Below are positions 55,057 to 64,000 of a stretch of DNA of 64,000 bases, piece by piece. Source of the DNA: Streptomyces sp. NBC_01716 (lineage in GTDB: Bacteria; Actinomycetota; Actinomycetes; Streptomycetales; Streptomycetaceae); NCBI RefSeq assembly GCF_036248275.1, contig NZ_CP109181.1, forward strand, positions 3,534,001 through 3,598,000, given 5' to 3'. Numbering within the stretch: position 1 is the stretch's first letter; each line of letters begins with the position of its first letter. Position numbers and translations under genes: made by a program. The notes under the pieces are model-generated. The model saw nothing but the letters and a program-made list of their open reading frames with translations. It did not search any database and was not told the origin of the DNA.

Positions 55057-55791
55057 GTGAACGGACCGGAGATCCACCTCACCTTCGCCTCTGAGCTGCA
55101 CGTCTTCCTCCCGACAGGGCGGCGCGGCGGGCGTACGGCCGTGGCCACGGACGGCTCGTCCACGCTCGGCCATGTCGTCGAATCCCTCGGCGTCCCGCTC
55201 ACCGAGGCCGGTCAACTCCTGGTGGACGGACGCCCGGTGGCCACGTCGCACATCCCGTCGGCGGGCGAGTCGGTGGAGGTACGGGCGGTGGTCCGGCCGC
55301 AGCGCGTCCCGGGGGCGCCGCTGCGCTTCCTCCTCGACGTCCACCTCGGCACCCTCGCGCGCCGGATGCGGCTGCTGGGCATCGACGCGGCGTACGAGAG
55401 CGAGGACATCGGCGATCCGGCGCTGGCCACGCTCTCGGCGAAGGAGCGGCGCGTCATGCTCTCCCGCGACCGGGGGCTGCTGCGGCGCCGGGAGATCTGG
55501 GCGGGGGCGTACATCTACAGCGACCGCACGGAGGACCAGCTCCGGGACGTCCTGGAACGGTTCGCCCCGGTGCTCGCCCCCTGGACCCGCTGCACGGCCT
55601 GCAACGGCAGGCTGGGGCCCGCCGACAAGGACTCGGTCGAGGGCAGGCTGGAGGAGGGCACACAGCGTACGTACGACGTCTTCGCGCAGTGCACGGAGTG
55701 CGGCAAAGTCTACTGGCGCGGCGCGCACCACACGCGTCTGGCGGCGATCGTCGAGGAGGCCGTACGCGAATTCGGGGGCGCGCCGGCGTAG
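55057..55791 (+). CDS. Mut7-C RNase domain protein with ubiquitin-like N-terminus
   Basis: A 244-aa protein. Residues 1-85 are a beta-grasp, ThiS-like domain (EIHLTFASELHVFLP, then GQLLVDGRPVATS). The rest is a Mut7-C PIN-like RNase domain: FLLDVHLGTLARRMRLLGID with acidic residues, then RVMLSRDRGLLRRR, and a zinc ribbon with CTACNGRL and CTECGKVYW. It probably degrades or processes RNA. GTG 55057 is the chosen start; the frame is open upstream. Confidence 0.85.
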   Translation: MNGPEIHLTFASELHVFLPTGRRGGRTAVATDGSSTLGHVVESLGVPLTEAGQLLVDGRPVATSHIPSAGESVEVRAVVRPQRVPGAPLRFLLDVHLGTLARRMRLLGIDAAYESEDIGDPALATLSAKERRVMLSRDRGLLRRREIWAGAYIYSDRTEDQLRDVLERFAPVLAPWTRCTACNGRLGPADKDSVEGRLEEGTQRTYDVFAQCTECGKVYWRGAHHTRLAAIVEEAVREFGGAPA

Positions 55792-55855
55792 TTGACGGGC
55801 TCCGGCGCGGGCCGCGTGCCGTCGGCCGCGTGCCGCCTGTCGCAGACCGCGGGCC

Positions 55856-56383
55856 TCAGTAGACGTACAGGTCGCCGGTGGCCGGGACGAGTACGTGGTG
55901 CCTGTCGTTGTCCGGGTTGCCGTCGTCGGCGCCGCCGTTCCACACGGTGGTGATGTCCACGGACACCTCGGCGGGGTCACCGACCGTCCGCAGGTCGAGC
56001 AGGACCTCGCTGCCCCGCCCGTCCGCACGCAGCGCGCCGGCCCGGCAGTACACGACCTGGTCCCCGCCCCACAGACAGGCCTCCGGCAGCTTCTGTCCGG
56101 CGGCCAGCGGTACGGAGAATCCCAGCCGGGCGGTCGCGCCGGCCAGGTCCGACGGGCCGTGGTTGCCGGTCGAGAGCCGCAGGGCGAGGCGTCCGCCCGA
56201 CAAGGAGATGTGCCCGTGGTGCGCCACGTCGGCCTCGACCGGTCGCTGTTCGGCGGGCACGCCGGTACCCGGTCCGACCCCGGCACCCGGTCCGACGCCC
56301 ACGCCCGAGCCCGTCCCCGCACTCATCGAAAGGACCACGGCCGTGGTCGACACCACCAACATCGCCTTACGCATAACTCGCAT
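55856..56383 (-). CDS. Secreted hypothetical protein
   Basis: A protein of about 175 aa with an N-terminal signal peptide (RKAMLVVSTTAVVLSMSAG), a short Gly/Pro-rich linker and a beta-rich domain (HISLSGGRLALRLSTGNHG, then LDLRTVGDPAEVSVDITTV). Two cysteines in EACLWGGDQVVYC may pair. The start is uncertain among several ATGs (56407, 56383, 56374). The function is unknown. Confidence 0.6.
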   Translation of the reverse strand: MRVMRKAMLVVSTTAVVLSMSAGTGSGVGVGPGAGVGPGTGVPAEQRPVEADVAHHGHISLSGGRLALRLSTGNHGPSDLAGATARLGFSVPLAAGQKLPEACLWGGDQVVYCRAGALRADGRGSEVLLDLRTVGDPAEVSVDITTVWNGGADDGNPDNDRHHVLVPATGDLYVY

Positions 56384-56469
56384 AATGTGAAGATATCGGC
56401 GAACCATCCCTTATCAGACCAACCATCAGTGTGTCGATTCGTCTTCCACCCGCATGGCAGGCTGAGCCC

Positions 56470-56805
56470 ATGCTCGTGGCCCGCTCCGTCGCCCTCTTCG
56501 CCGTCGCCGCCCTCTTCGAGATCGGCGGTGCCTGGCTCGTCTGGCAGGGCGTACGCGAGCACAAGGGCTGGATCTGGATCGGCGCCGGAGTCATCGCGCT
56601 CGGCCTGTACGGCTTCGTCGCCACCCTCCAGCCGGACGGCGAGTTCGGCCGCATCCTCGCGGCGTACGGCGGCGTCTTCGTCGCCGGCTCGATCGCGTGG
56701 GGCGTGGTCGCCGACGGCTACCGCCCCGACCGATACGACATCATCGGCGCGCTGATCTGTCTCGCCGGCATGGCCGTCCTCATCTACGCCCCGCGCGATC
56801 ACTGA
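56470..56805 (+). CDS. YnfA family small membrane protein
   Basis: A 111-aa protein with four membrane helices. [20 protein letters not shown], then [20 protein letters not shown] and [19 protein letters not shown], then [15 protein letters not shown] are the conserved UPF0060/YnfA blocks. The family resembles small multidrug exporters and its role is not settled. ATG 56470 is the start, with no strong ribosome site. Confidence 0.93.
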   Translation: MLVARSVALFAVAALFEIGGAWLVWQGVREHKGWIWIGAGVIALGLYGFVATLQPDGEFGRILAAYGGVFVAGSIAWGVVADGYRPDRYDIIGALICLAGMAVLIYAPRDH

Positions 56806-56871
56806 ACCGCACCGCGTGCCTATCCTGGCGAGCCAAGTCGATCAGTCGTCCACACGCGCGAGGAGCACGCC

Positions 56872-57648
56872 ATGACCGTCGCCGGTACCCCCACCGCCGT
56901 CGTCACCGGAGCGAGCAGCGGCATCGGAGCCGCCACCGCCCGCCAACTCGCTGCCGCGGGCCATCACGTCGTCCTGACCGCCCGCCGCAAGGACCGCATC
57001 GAGGCGGTGGCCGCCGAGATCAACACGGCCGGGCACTCCGCCACCGCCCATGTCCTCGACGTCACCGACCGAGCGGCCGTCGACGCCTTCGCCGCCGAAC
57101 TCGGCCGTCTCCCGTCCGTCGACGTGCTGGTCGCCAACGCGGGCGGCGCGCTCGGCGCCGACCCGGTCGCCAGCGGCGACCCGGACGACTGGCGGCGGAT
57201 GTTCGAGACGAACGTCATCGGCACGCTCCACACCACCCAGGCCCTGCTCCCCGCCCTCACCGCGAGCGGCAACGGCACGGTGGTGATCCTCTCCTCGACC
57301 GCCGGCTTCGCCACGTACGAGGGCGGCGGCGGTTACGTGGCGGCCAAGCACGCCGAGCACGTCCTGGCCGAGACGCTGCGCCTGGAGATCGTCGGCACCC
57401 CGGTCCGCGTCATCGAGGTGGCGCCCGGCATGGTCAAGACGGAGGAGTTCGCCACCACGCGCTTCCGCGGGGACACCGCGCGGGCGGAGAAGGTGTACGA
57501 GGGGGTCGCCGAGCCGCTCAGCGCGGACGACGTGGCCGACACCATCACCTGGGCGGTGACCCGGCCGCACCACGTGAACATCGACCTGCTGGTGGTCCGG
57601 CCCCGGGCGCAGGCCTCCAACACCAAGGTGCACAGGGAGCTTTCATGA
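56872..57648 (+). CDS. SDR family NAD(P)-dependent oxidoreductase
   Basis: A 258-aa short-chain dehydrogenase. The cofactor motif TGASSGIG is at residues 12-19, NAGG follows, and the catalytic set is in LSSTAG and GYVAAK. R38/R39 after the second strand (TARRKDRI) suggests NADP preference. The substrate is unknown; it resembles the YdfG/serine dehydrogenase-like group. The start is ATG 56872 with GAGGAG upstream. Confidence 0.92.
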   Translation: MTVAGTPTAVVTGASSGIGAATARQLAAAGHHVVLTARRKDRIEAVAAEINTAGHSATAHVLDVTDRAAVDAFAAELGRLPSVDVLVANAGGALGADPVASGDPDDWRRMFETNVIGTLHTTQALLPALTASGNGTVVILSSTAGFATYEGGGGYVAAKHAEHVLAETLRLEIVGTPVRVIEVAPGMVKTEEFATTRFRGDTARAEKVYEGVAEPLSADDVADTITWAVTRPHHVNIDLLVVRPRAQASNTKVHRELS

Positions 57649-57751
57649 CCGCGGGGCGCGTCAGCGTGCCCGGCGGTACGGTCGCGGCACCACACCGCGC
57701 ACCGGCGAAATCCGTTTGCCGCCCGCCGGCCCCGGTGGAACGCTCCCCGTC

Positions 57752-58300
57752 ATGACGACGCCAGTCCCCCGCGTAGATCTGCTGGTCCGACAGCTCGACA
57801 TGGCCTGGGCGCTGTTCGAGTACTTCCAGAAGGACCTGGACGACCGGGCATGCCTCTGGGAACCGTCCCCCGACTGCTGGACGGTCCGCCAGGACGCCGA
57901 AGGCAACTGGGTCGCCGACTGGCAGGTCCCCGAGCCCGACCCGGTCCCCAGCACTTCGATCGCCTGGCTCACCTGGCACATCGGCTTCTGGTGGACCACC
58001 ACGCTCACCCACTGCTTCGGCACCGGGGCCACGCCCCGCGAGTCCATCCACTGGCCGGGCACGACGGAGGCCACGATCGAGTGGCTGAACTCCCTGAAGG
58101 ACTCCTGGCGCACGGAGCTGCTCCAACTCAACGACGCCGACCTGGACTCGAAGGACCGTACGGCGGGACTGCCGTGGGGCGAGGACGTGGAACTGGTCCA
58201 CGTGGCGAGCTGGCTCAACTTCGAACTGACGAAGAACGTCGCGGAAATCGGCCTGACCCAACGCGCTTACCAGACGTCGACGAGGTCCGCCGACTCGTAG
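57752..58300 (+). CDS. DinB superfamily protein
   Basis: A 182-aa protein with a four-helix DinB-like fold. The metal-site histidines appear in WLTWHIGFWW and LVHVASWLNFE, and CWTVRQDAEGNWVADW is typical of the actinomycete group. Such proteins include thiol-dependent transferases such as mycothiol S-transferases, but no substrate can be given. The start is ATG 57752. Confidence 0.85.
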   Translation: MTTPVPRVDLLVRQLDMAWALFEYFQKDLDDRACLWEPSPDCWTVRQDAEGNWVADWQVPEPDPVPSTSIAWLTWHIGFWWTTTLTHCFGTGATPRESIHWPGTTEATIEWLNSLKDSWRTELLQLNDADLDSKDRTAGLPWGEDVELVHVASWLNFELTKNVAEIGLTQRAYQTSTRSADS

Positions 58301-58370
58301 CACGGCCGCTCACGGCACGGCTGTGGCGGTGCCGCCGTACGCGGCACCGCCACCCCCCGTACCGCCCCCG

Positions 58371-59552
58371 TCAGCCCTTCACACACACCACCTGCTTGAG
58401 CTTCGCCACCACCTTGACGAGATCCCGCTGCTGGTCGATGACCTTCTCGATGGGCTTGTACGCCCCCGGGATCTCGTCCACGACGCCGGAGTCCTTACGG
58501 CACTCCACGCCCCGCGTCTGGTCCTCCAGGTCCCGCACCGAGAACTTCTTCCGCGCGGCGTTCCGGCTCATCTTGCGGCCGGCGCCGTGGGACGCGGAGT
58601 TGAAGGACGCCTCGTTGCCCAGACCCTTCACGATGTACGACCCCGTCCCCATCGAGCCGGGAATGATCCCGTAGTCACCGCTGCCGGCGCGAATCGCGCC
58701 CTTCCGGGTGACGAGCAGGTCCATGCCGTCGTACCGCTCCTCGGAGACGTAGTTGTGGTGGCAGGAGATGACGGGATCGAAGGTGACCTTCGCCTTCTTG
58801 AACTCCTTGCGGACGACGTCCTTGAAGAGGTCCATCATCACGGCGCGGTTGTAACTCGCGTACTCCTGCGCCCAGAACAGGTCGTTGCGGTACGCCGCCA
58901 TCTCCGGGGTGTCGGAGACGAAGACGGCGAGATCGCGGTCGATCAGGTCCTGGTTGTGCGGCAGGGCCTGGGCGACGCCGATGTGGAAGTCCGCCAGTTC
59001 GTTGCCGATGTTCCGGGAGCCGGAGTGCAGCATCAGCCAGACAGAACCGGTCGAATCAAGACAGAACTCGACAAAGTGATTTCCTCCGCCGAGCGTTCCC
59101 ATCTGCCTCACCGCCCGCTGCTGACGGAATTTGACCGATTCCGCGATCCCGTCGAACCGCTTCCAGAAGTCGTCCCAACGCGCGCCGACCCCGTCCGGCT
59201 CGACCAGGTCGTCATGCATCCCCCGCCCCACCGGAATGGCCTGCTCGATCCGGGAGCGGAGGCGGGAGAGGTCGCCCGGGAGGTGATTCGCCGTCAGGGA
59301 CGTCTTGACCGCCGACATGCCGCAGCCGATGTCCACACCCACCGCGGCCGGGCAGACCGCGCCCTGCATCGCGATGACCGAGCCGACGGTCGCACCCTTG
59401 CCGAAGTGGACGTCGGGCATGACCGCGAGGCCCTTGATCCAGGGCAGCGTCGCGACGTTCCGGAGCTGCTGCATCGCGACGTCCTCGACCGAGGCGGGGT
59501 CGGTCCACATCCGGATGGGGACATTCTCACCCGGCACTTCCACGTACGACAT
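58371..59552 (-). CDS. rtcB: RNA-splicing ligase RtcB
   Basis: A 393-aa RNA ligase that joins 2',3'-cyclic phosphate to 5'-OH ends with GTP and manganese. GVDIGCGM with the metal cysteine, GTLGGGNHFVE, HSGSRNIG, and the GMP-binding histidine region SASHGAGRKMSR are all intact. ATG 59552 follows GAGGAAAT; the frame is open upstream. No rtcA or RtcR gene is adjacent. A long palindrome lies 88 bp upstream. Confidence 0.95.
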   Translation of the reverse strand: MSYVEVPGENVPIRMWTDPASVEDVAMQQLRNVATLPWIKGLAVMPDVHFGKGATVGSVIAMQGAVCPAAVGVDIGCGMSAVKTSLTANHLPGDLSRLRSRIEQAIPVGRGMHDDLVEPDGVGARWDDFWKRFDGIAESVKFRQQRAVRQMGTLGGGNHFVEFCLDSTGSVWLMLHSGSRNIGNELADFHIGVAQALPHNQDLIDRDLAVFVSDTPEMAAYRNDLFWAQEYASYNRAVMMDLFKDVVRKEFKKAKVTFDPVISCHHNYVSEERYDGMDLLVTRKGAIRAGSGDYGIIPGSMGTGSYIVKGLGNEASFNSASHGAGRKMSRNAARKKFSVRDLEDQTRGVECRKDSGVVDEIPGAYKPIEKVIDQQRDLVKVVAKLKQVVCVKG

Positions 59553-59639
59553 ATTTCCTCTATTCCCCCGAAAGTCTGAAAGAGCAAAAACCGCGTCCAG
59601 GACCACCAAAACAGACAGCGGACCGGCATCCACGGCAAT

Positions 59640-59670
59640 GCGTGCGGTAGACATTGTGTCCACCGCACGC
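59640..59670. promoter_or_regulatory. Long palindrome upstream of rtcB
   Basis: GCGTGCGGT-A-GACA-TTG-TGTC-C-ACCGCACGC: 9-bp outer arms and 4-bp inner arms with single mismatches between. It lies 88-118 bp before the rtcB start, in the gap shared with the divergent lipoprotein gene. It may be an operator or an RNA hairpin in the leader. Confidence 0.55.
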
Positions 59671-59806
59671 CATGCGGCGGCAAACCCTTTTTGCGTGAAC
59701 TCGCCATGTGCGCGGAACCAGGAACCAGCGCGGCACCTGCGTAGTTCTCACCAGTGCGACCACTAGAACTCATGTCCACATCACGTAGATAAGGAGCCCA
59801 GGGACC

Positions 59807-60646
59807 GTGCAGCGAAAGGCGTACGTACCCGGCCTGGCGGCGCTGCTCGTGACGCTCGTCGCGGGATGCACCTCCGGTACCGACGGCGACGGCTCCGACA
59901 TCGACGCCAAGGCCGGTGTCTCCACCACGACCACCGCGCCTCCCGGCAAGTACCGCACGCTACGTGAGCCGTGCGGGTCGGTGGACCGCGCCACGCTGCG
60001 GGATCTGCTGCCGGGCGCAGGCCAGCTCCCCGAGGACGAGCAGGAGAAGGTGTTCAAGGGCACGGCGGCGGTGACGTACGACACCGATCGCCGTGTCGGG
60101 TGCTCCTGGTCGGCGGACGCCCCGAGCGCCTCGCACCATCTGGTGATCGACGTCGAGCGCGTCGTGTCCTACGACCCGGCGGTGAGCGACGCCGACAAGG
60201 CGCAGGAGGTGTACGCGAAGAAGGAGGACGGCGCGTCCCTGCCGCCTCCGGTCGACGGACCGAAGGACGAACCGGGTCCGTCCGGGTCACCGGAGGGAAA
60301 GCCGTCCGGATCGCCCTCGGGATCCCCCTCCGGGTCCCCGTCCGACGGCAAGACCCCAAACAGCGGCACGACCACCAGCCCCGCCAGGACCACCCCGCCC
60401 CCCGGCCTCCAGCCCCGCCTGCTGGACGACCTCGGGGACGCGGCCTTCGTGGACGACGTCTTCGCCCCGTCCGGTTCGGCCGCCAAGCGCCGTACGGTCA
60501 GCGTGGTGTTCCGCACATCGAATGTGGTCGTGACGGTGCGGTACGCGGAGCAGCCGGCGCACCCGACGACGGTCCCCGACAGCAAGGAACTGCAGGAAAA
60601 GGCCCGGGGACTGGCCCGGAAGCTGGCCGACCAGCTCAACGAGTAG
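59807..60646 (+). CDS. DUF3558 family lipoprotein
   Basis: A 279-aa lipoprotein. The signal segment and lipobox end at C21 (LVTLVAGC). The N-terminal domain has the paired cysteines of DUF3558 (EPCGSVDRATLRDLL, then GCSWSADAP). A long Ser/Pro/Gly-rich repeat linker (about 160-200) follows, then a C-terminal strand region. The family is surface-exposed, with no known role. GTG 59807 is the start. A second member follows. Confidence 0.85.
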   Translation: MQRKAYVPGLAALLVTLVAGCTSGTDGDGSDIDAKAGVSTTTTAPPGKYRTLREPCGSVDRATLRDLLPGAGQLPEDEQEKVFKGTAAVTYDTDRRVGCSWSADAPSASHHLVIDVERVVSYDPAVSDADKAQEVYAKKEDGASLPPPVDGPKDEPGPSGSPEGKPSGSPSGSPSGSPSDGKTPNSGTTTSPARTTPPPGLQPRLLDDLGDAAFVDDVFAPSGSAAKRRTVSVVFRTSNVVVTVRYAEQPAHPTTVPDSKELQEKARGLARKLADQLNE

Positions 60647-60791
60647 GGGCGGGAGAAGGGGCCGGGGCCGCCTTCCCGCCGGGCGCCCGCCCGTCGCCGA
60701 GTCCGCCGCCCGAGCCCTGAGTCGTGCCCCGGGCGGTTAACGTGGCCGATCGGACCGTACGACTATCGACTCAAGGAACTCTGAAGGAACC

Positions 60792-61526
60792 ATGCAGCGA
60801 TCAGCCCCGCGACCCAGCCGCTCCCGCACCCGCACCCGCGTACGCATGCTCGCCTGCGCAGCAGTCCCGGTGATGATCGTCGCCGCGGGCTGCTCGTCCG
60901 CCTCCGACGGCGGCGGCGCTGACGCGGACAAGCCCGCGGCCACCACCTCGAAGGCCGCGCCGAAGGTCGCCCCCGCGAAGTTCACGACGCTGCCGGCCGA
61001 CCCGTGCAAGTCGATCGCCGCGAAGACGATCACGGACCTGGTGCCGAAGGCGAAGGACAAGTCGGGGTCGGCGGGCAAGTCCTCCGACATCACGACGCGC
61101 GGCAGCTGCTCGTGGAACGGGCTGGACGACAACGGCGTCAAGGGCTCGCAGTACCGCTGGCTGGACATCTCCCTGATGCGCTACGACTCCGAGGAGGGCC
61201 TCGGCTCGGGCCAGGACCGCGCCGCGGACTATTACAAGAAGGAGGTCGCCAAGGCCAGTGCCACCGAAGGCGCGAAGGGCCTGAAGGCGGCCCCGGCCGC
61301 CGGCGTCGGCACGGAGGCGACGGCGGTCACCTACAGCGTGACGAAGACGGGCGAGTCCTTCGCCTACGCGACGGTCGTGGCCCGCTCCGAGAACGTGGTG
61401 ATCACGCTCACGTACAACGGCGCCGGGTACGCGGGCGCGAAGTCCCCGGCGGCCTCGGATCTGGTGAAGGGCGCGACCAAGGCGACGAAGGAAGCGGTGG
61501 CGGCGGTTCCGGCGGCGACGGAGTAG
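60792..61526 (+). CDS. DUF3558 family lipoprotein
   Basis: A 244-aa lipoprotein. An unusually arginine-rich start (SRTRTRVR) leads to a lipobox ending at C34 (IVAAGC). The domain has DPCKSIAAKTITDLVPKAK and TTRGSCSWNGL, the paired-cysteine pattern seen in its upstream neighbour, and lacks the long repeat linker. The two probably arose by duplication. The role is unknown. Confidence 0.85.
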   Translation: MQRSAPRPSRSRTRTRVRMLACAAVPVMIVAAGCSSASDGGGADADKPAATTSKAAPKVAPAKFTTLPADPCKSIAAKTITDLVPKAKDKSGSAGKSSDITTRGSCSWNGLDDNGVKGSQYRWLDISLMRYDSEEGLGSGQDRAADYYKKEVAKASATEGAKGLKAAPAAGVGTEATAVTYSVTKTGESFAYATVVARSENVVITLTYNGAGYAGAKSPAASDLVKGATKATKEAVAAVPAATE

Positions 61527-61754
61527 TTCGTTCCGGTCCGCGCCCGGCCACTGTCGCGGCCTCTCGTCGCGGCCTCGCGTCCCGGAACCGCCGGGCGCGT
61601 GCGGCTGTGCGCGTACCTCGATTGAGGACAAACAGCCCACCACGTGGCTGTTCGTGCCTCAACTCCGGGTCGCGCAAGGCTCCCTGCGCCACAGCACCCG
61701 TACACATGTGCCAGGCTGTGCCCCGCCAGATATCCAGGACGGGAGGGGCAACGG

Positions 61755-63155
61755 GTGGCCGCGATGCAGCTCACTCGCACGCACCGAATACTCATCGGCA
61801 TCGTCGTCGCCGGCGCGGTTCTCATCGCCGCGATCGGTTTCGCGGGGTCGTACGCAGCTGTGCGCGAACTCGCCGAGCAGAAGGGCTTCGGCCGCTTCTC
61901 CCTCGTCTTTCCCATCGGCATCGACGCGGGTATCTGCGTCCTGCTGGCGCTCGACCTCCTGCTGACCTGGCTGCGGATCCCGTTCCCGCTGCTGCGCCAG
62001 ACCGCGTGGCTGCTCACCGCGGCCACGATCGCCTTCAACGGCGCCGCGGCCTGGCCCGACCCCCTCGGCGTCGGCATGCACGCGGTGATCCCCATCCTCT
62101 TCGTCGTCTCGGTGGAGGCGGCCCGCCACGCGGTCGGCCGCATCGCGGACATCACCGCCGACAAGCACATGGAGGGCGTCCGCCTCACCCGCTGGCTGCT
62201 CGCGCCGATCCCGACGTTCAAGCTGTGGCGGCGCATGAAGCTGTGGGAGATCCGCAGTTACGAGGACATCATCCAGCTCGAACAGGACCGGCTCATCTAC
62301 CAGGCCCGCCTCCAGGCGCGCTACGGCCGCAACTGGCGCCGCAAGGCGCCCATCGAGGCGATGATGCCGCTGCGGCTCGCCAAGTACGGCGTCCCCCTCG
62401 CCGACACCGCCCCGGCCGGCCTCGCCGCCGCGGGTATCGAACCCGCCCTGCTGCCACCGGTCCCCGCCACCGCGATCGAGCCCGCCCCCGCAGTCACCCG
62501 CGCGCCCGAGCCCGAGCCCGAACTCACCGAAGAAGAGTGGATCCAGCTCCAGAAGGAAGCGCAGTGGGCGCAGGAGAACGAGCAGCGGCAGGACGCCGGT
62601 GCCGCCCCCGCCCAGGACAACCCGTGGTTCGCCGGCCGACGGGCGTCTGAGGGCCCGTACGAGGGCAGTTACGACCCTACGTACGACCCCCAACAGTACG
62701 ACCAACAGCAGTACGAGCAGCAGCAGTACGACCAGCGGTACGAGCAGTACGAGGAGCAGCAACCCTACGTACCGGAACAGCAGGAAGAGCAGACCGACCA
62801 ACAGGCCCAGCAGCCACAGCAGTTCCCGCCCCGCCGCCCTCTCGGCCCGCAGTCCCCGGTCGAGTTCGAGCCCGACATCGAGCCCGAGCCGGAGGCGGAA
62901 GGACTGCCCGCCCCTTCCCTCCCCGAGGGCATGTCCCGTGAAGAGGCGTACTACGTCGCCTTCCGGAAGTACGCCAGCGAGCGCCAGGGGTTGCCCAACA
63001 CCCGCCAGCTCGCGGTGTTCTTGCAGGACCTGTACGGCGTGACCGGGCGCACGGGAGGCCCGTTGAGCGAGAGTTCCATGCGCGGCTACGTGAAGGACTT
63101 CACCCGCCGCTACCAGGAAGAACTGGACGCCCAGGACTCCGAACACATCGCCTGA
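61755..63155 (+). CDS. DUF2637 domain membrane protein
   Basis: A 466-aa protein. GTG 61755 follows GGGAGGGG. Residues 1-115 hold four membrane helices (ILIGIVVAGAVLIAAIGFAG, then FPIGIDAGICVLLALDLLL), the DUF2637 domain also found in the SpdB transfer proteins of Streptomyces plasmids. A charged region follows, then a Gln/Tyr-rich repeat (YDQQQYEQQQYDQRYEQY) and a C-terminal winged-helix-like domain (NTRQLAVFLQDLYGV). The function is unknown; a link to DNA or signalling is possible. Confidence 0.82.
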   Translation: MAAMQLTRTHRILIGIVVAGAVLIAAIGFAGSYAAVRELAEQKGFGRFSLVFPIGIDAGICVLLALDLLLTWLRIPFPLLRQTAWLLTAATIAFNGAAAWPDPLGVGMHAVIPILFVVSVEAARHAVGRIADITADKHMEGVRLTRWLLAPIPTFKLWRRMKLWEIRSYEDIIQLEQDRLIYQARLQARYGRNWRRKAPIEAMMPLRLAKYGVPLADTAPAGLAAAGIEPALLPPVPATAIEPAPAVTRAPEPEPELTEEEWIQLQKEAQWAQENEQRQDAGAAPAQDNPWFAGRRASEGPYEGSYDPTYDPQQYDQQQYEQQQYDQRYEQYEEQQPYVPEQQEEQTDQQAQQPQQFPPRRPLGPQSPVEFEPDIEPEPEAEGLPAPSLPEGMSREEAYYVAFRKYASERQGLPNTRQLAVFLQDLYGVTGRTGGPLSESSMRGYVKDFTRRYQEELDAQDSEHIA

Positions 63156-63214
63156 GCCACGAAGACGAGTACGAACCGGCCACCGGGAAGGCACACCCGG
63201 TGGCCGGCGCCGTC

Positions 63215-64000
63215 TCACTCCCCCAGCAGCGTCCGCACCCGGTCCGCCCCCACCGCCAGCAGCAGCGTCGGCAGCCGCGGCCCGGTGTCCCTGCTCACCA
63301 GCAGCCGGTAGAGCACCGCGAAGAACGACCGCTGCGCGGCCTTCAGCTCCGGCGTGGGCTTCGCGTCGGGCTCAAGCCCCGCCAGCACCTTCGGCACGCC
63401 GTAGACGAGCGTCGTGAGCCCGTCCAGCGACCAGTGCGACTCCAGGTCCGCCAGCAGCAGCCGCAGCGCCTCGCGCGTCTGCTCGTCCAGCGACTCCAGC
63501 AGCTCCCGGTCGGGCTCGTCCCGCACGACCGTCCGGGCCTCGGCCGGCACCTGGCTGGTGATCCAGTTCTCCGCCCTGTCGAGGCGGGGCCTGGCCTCGT
63601 CCAGCGAGGTCAGCGGGTCGGCCGGGTCCAGCTCGCCGAGGATGCGCAGCGTCTGCTCCTCGGCGCCCGCCGTGACGTCCACGACGGACGCGAGCGTGCG
63701 GTACGGCAGCGGGTGCGGCGTACGCGGCAGTGCGCCGGTCGCCGTACGCGTGGCCCGCGAGTACGCCGCGGCGTCCGCCGCCTGCACCGAACCGTCCGCG
63801 ATCTTCCGCTCCAGGGCGTCCCACTCGTCGTACAGCCGCTGGATCTCCTGGTCGAAGGCGATCTTGAACGACTGGTTCGGCCTGCGCCGCGCGTACAGCC
63901 AGCGCAGCAGCGGCGCCTCCATGATCCGCAGCGCGTCGGCCGGGGTCGGCACGCCTCCCTTGGAGGACGACATCTTCGCCATCCCGGAGATCCCCACGAA
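63215..64000 (-). CDS. lysS: Class I lysyl-tRNA synthetase (3' part, cut by window edge)
   Basis: The C-terminal 260 or so residues of a class I (archaeal-type) LysRS. The KMSKS-equivalent motif is KMSSSKGG near the window end, followed by PLLRWLYARRRPNQSFKI and the helical anticodon-binding domain. The catalytic HIGH region lies outside the window. I recall this class as standard in Streptomyces beside or in place of class II LysRS. The stop is at 63215. Confidence 0.92.
   Translation of the reverse strand, partial: FVGISGMAKMSSSKGGVPTPADALRIMEAPLLRWLYARRRPNQSFKIAFDQEIQRLYDEWDALERKIADGSVQAADAAAYSRATRTATGALPRTPHPLPYRTLASVVDVTAGAEEQTLRILGELDPADPLTSLDEARPRLDRAENWITSQVPAEARTVVRDEPDRELLESLDEQTREALRLLLADLESHWSLDGLTTLVYGVPKVLAGLEPDAKPTPELKAAQRSFFAVLYRLLVSRDTGPRLPTLLLAVGADRVRTLLGE

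Noticed and set aside
62685-62765. Short tandem repeats that could suggest a CRISPR-like or minisatellite element
   Set aside because: They are Gln/Tyr codon repeats inside the DUF2637 protein and in frame throughout.

Overview
The window is chromosomal DNA from a high-GC actinomycete, almost certainly a Streptomyces. The evidence is strong GC bias at third codon positions, many GTG starts, overlapping ATGA/GTGA gene junctions, the futalosine route to menaquinone, a class I lysyl-tRNA synthetase and families typical of Streptomyces (DUF4229, DUF3558, DUF2637, HATPase_c regulators, TPR-linked XRE regulators). No rRNA, tRNA, CRISPR array or intact insertion sequence was found.

Positions 1-26400 are mostly core metabolism on the minus strand. 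Menaquinone genes are scattered through it: menG, an imidazolonepropionase-like protein, mqnC, a Ser/Thr kinase and mqnA (253-5616), then mqnE with an Lrp regulator, ubiX, the UbiA-type prenyltransferase mqnP and a UbiD-type decarboxylase (12203-17890). Between and after these lie a cold-shock gene with a hairpin in its leader, a TetR/acyl-CoA ligase pair, a dicarboxylate symporter, a rhomboid protease, the complete system II cytochrome c maturation operon (thioredoxin lipoprotein, CcdA, ResB, CcsB; 18492-22881) and hemL. Quinone, heme and cytochrome c assembly are thus close together. A MITE-like element sits just after mqnE.

Positions 27400-39700 are accessory in character. An XRE/TPR regulator with a palindrome in its promoter faces a plus-strand run: HATPase_c protein, a broken small gene, a 153-aa protein with a CxxC, an HhH-GPD DNA-glycosylase-like protein, a B12-binding/radical SAM enzyme, a thymidylate-kinase-like protein and a Nudix hydrolase. 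The radical SAM gene carries a one-base frameshift and a TTA codon. The 153-aa gene plus the next start region recur 8364 bp downstream as a gap-free direct repeat. A helix-turn-helix protein and a large membrane protein lie between the two copies. I think this is the most likely place for an undescribed system, perhaps one acting on nucleotides or DNA bases.

Positions 39800-47400 hold an ene-reductase, the kdpFABC potassium ATPase operon with two extra tiny ORFs and no local kdpDE, and cbtBA cobalt transport genes under a clear cobalamin riboswitch. Divergent from cbtBA is a histidine-phosphatase-fold protein that lacks its catalytic histidines.

Positions 48000-64000 carry two CNNM/CBS membrane proteins, DUF1992, PucR and AraC regulators, an acetyltransferase, a Mut7-C protein, YnfA, a short-chain dehydrogenase, a DinB-fold protein, rtcB with a long palindrome upstream, two DUF3558 lipoproteins, a DUF2637 membrane protein and the 3' part of lysS.
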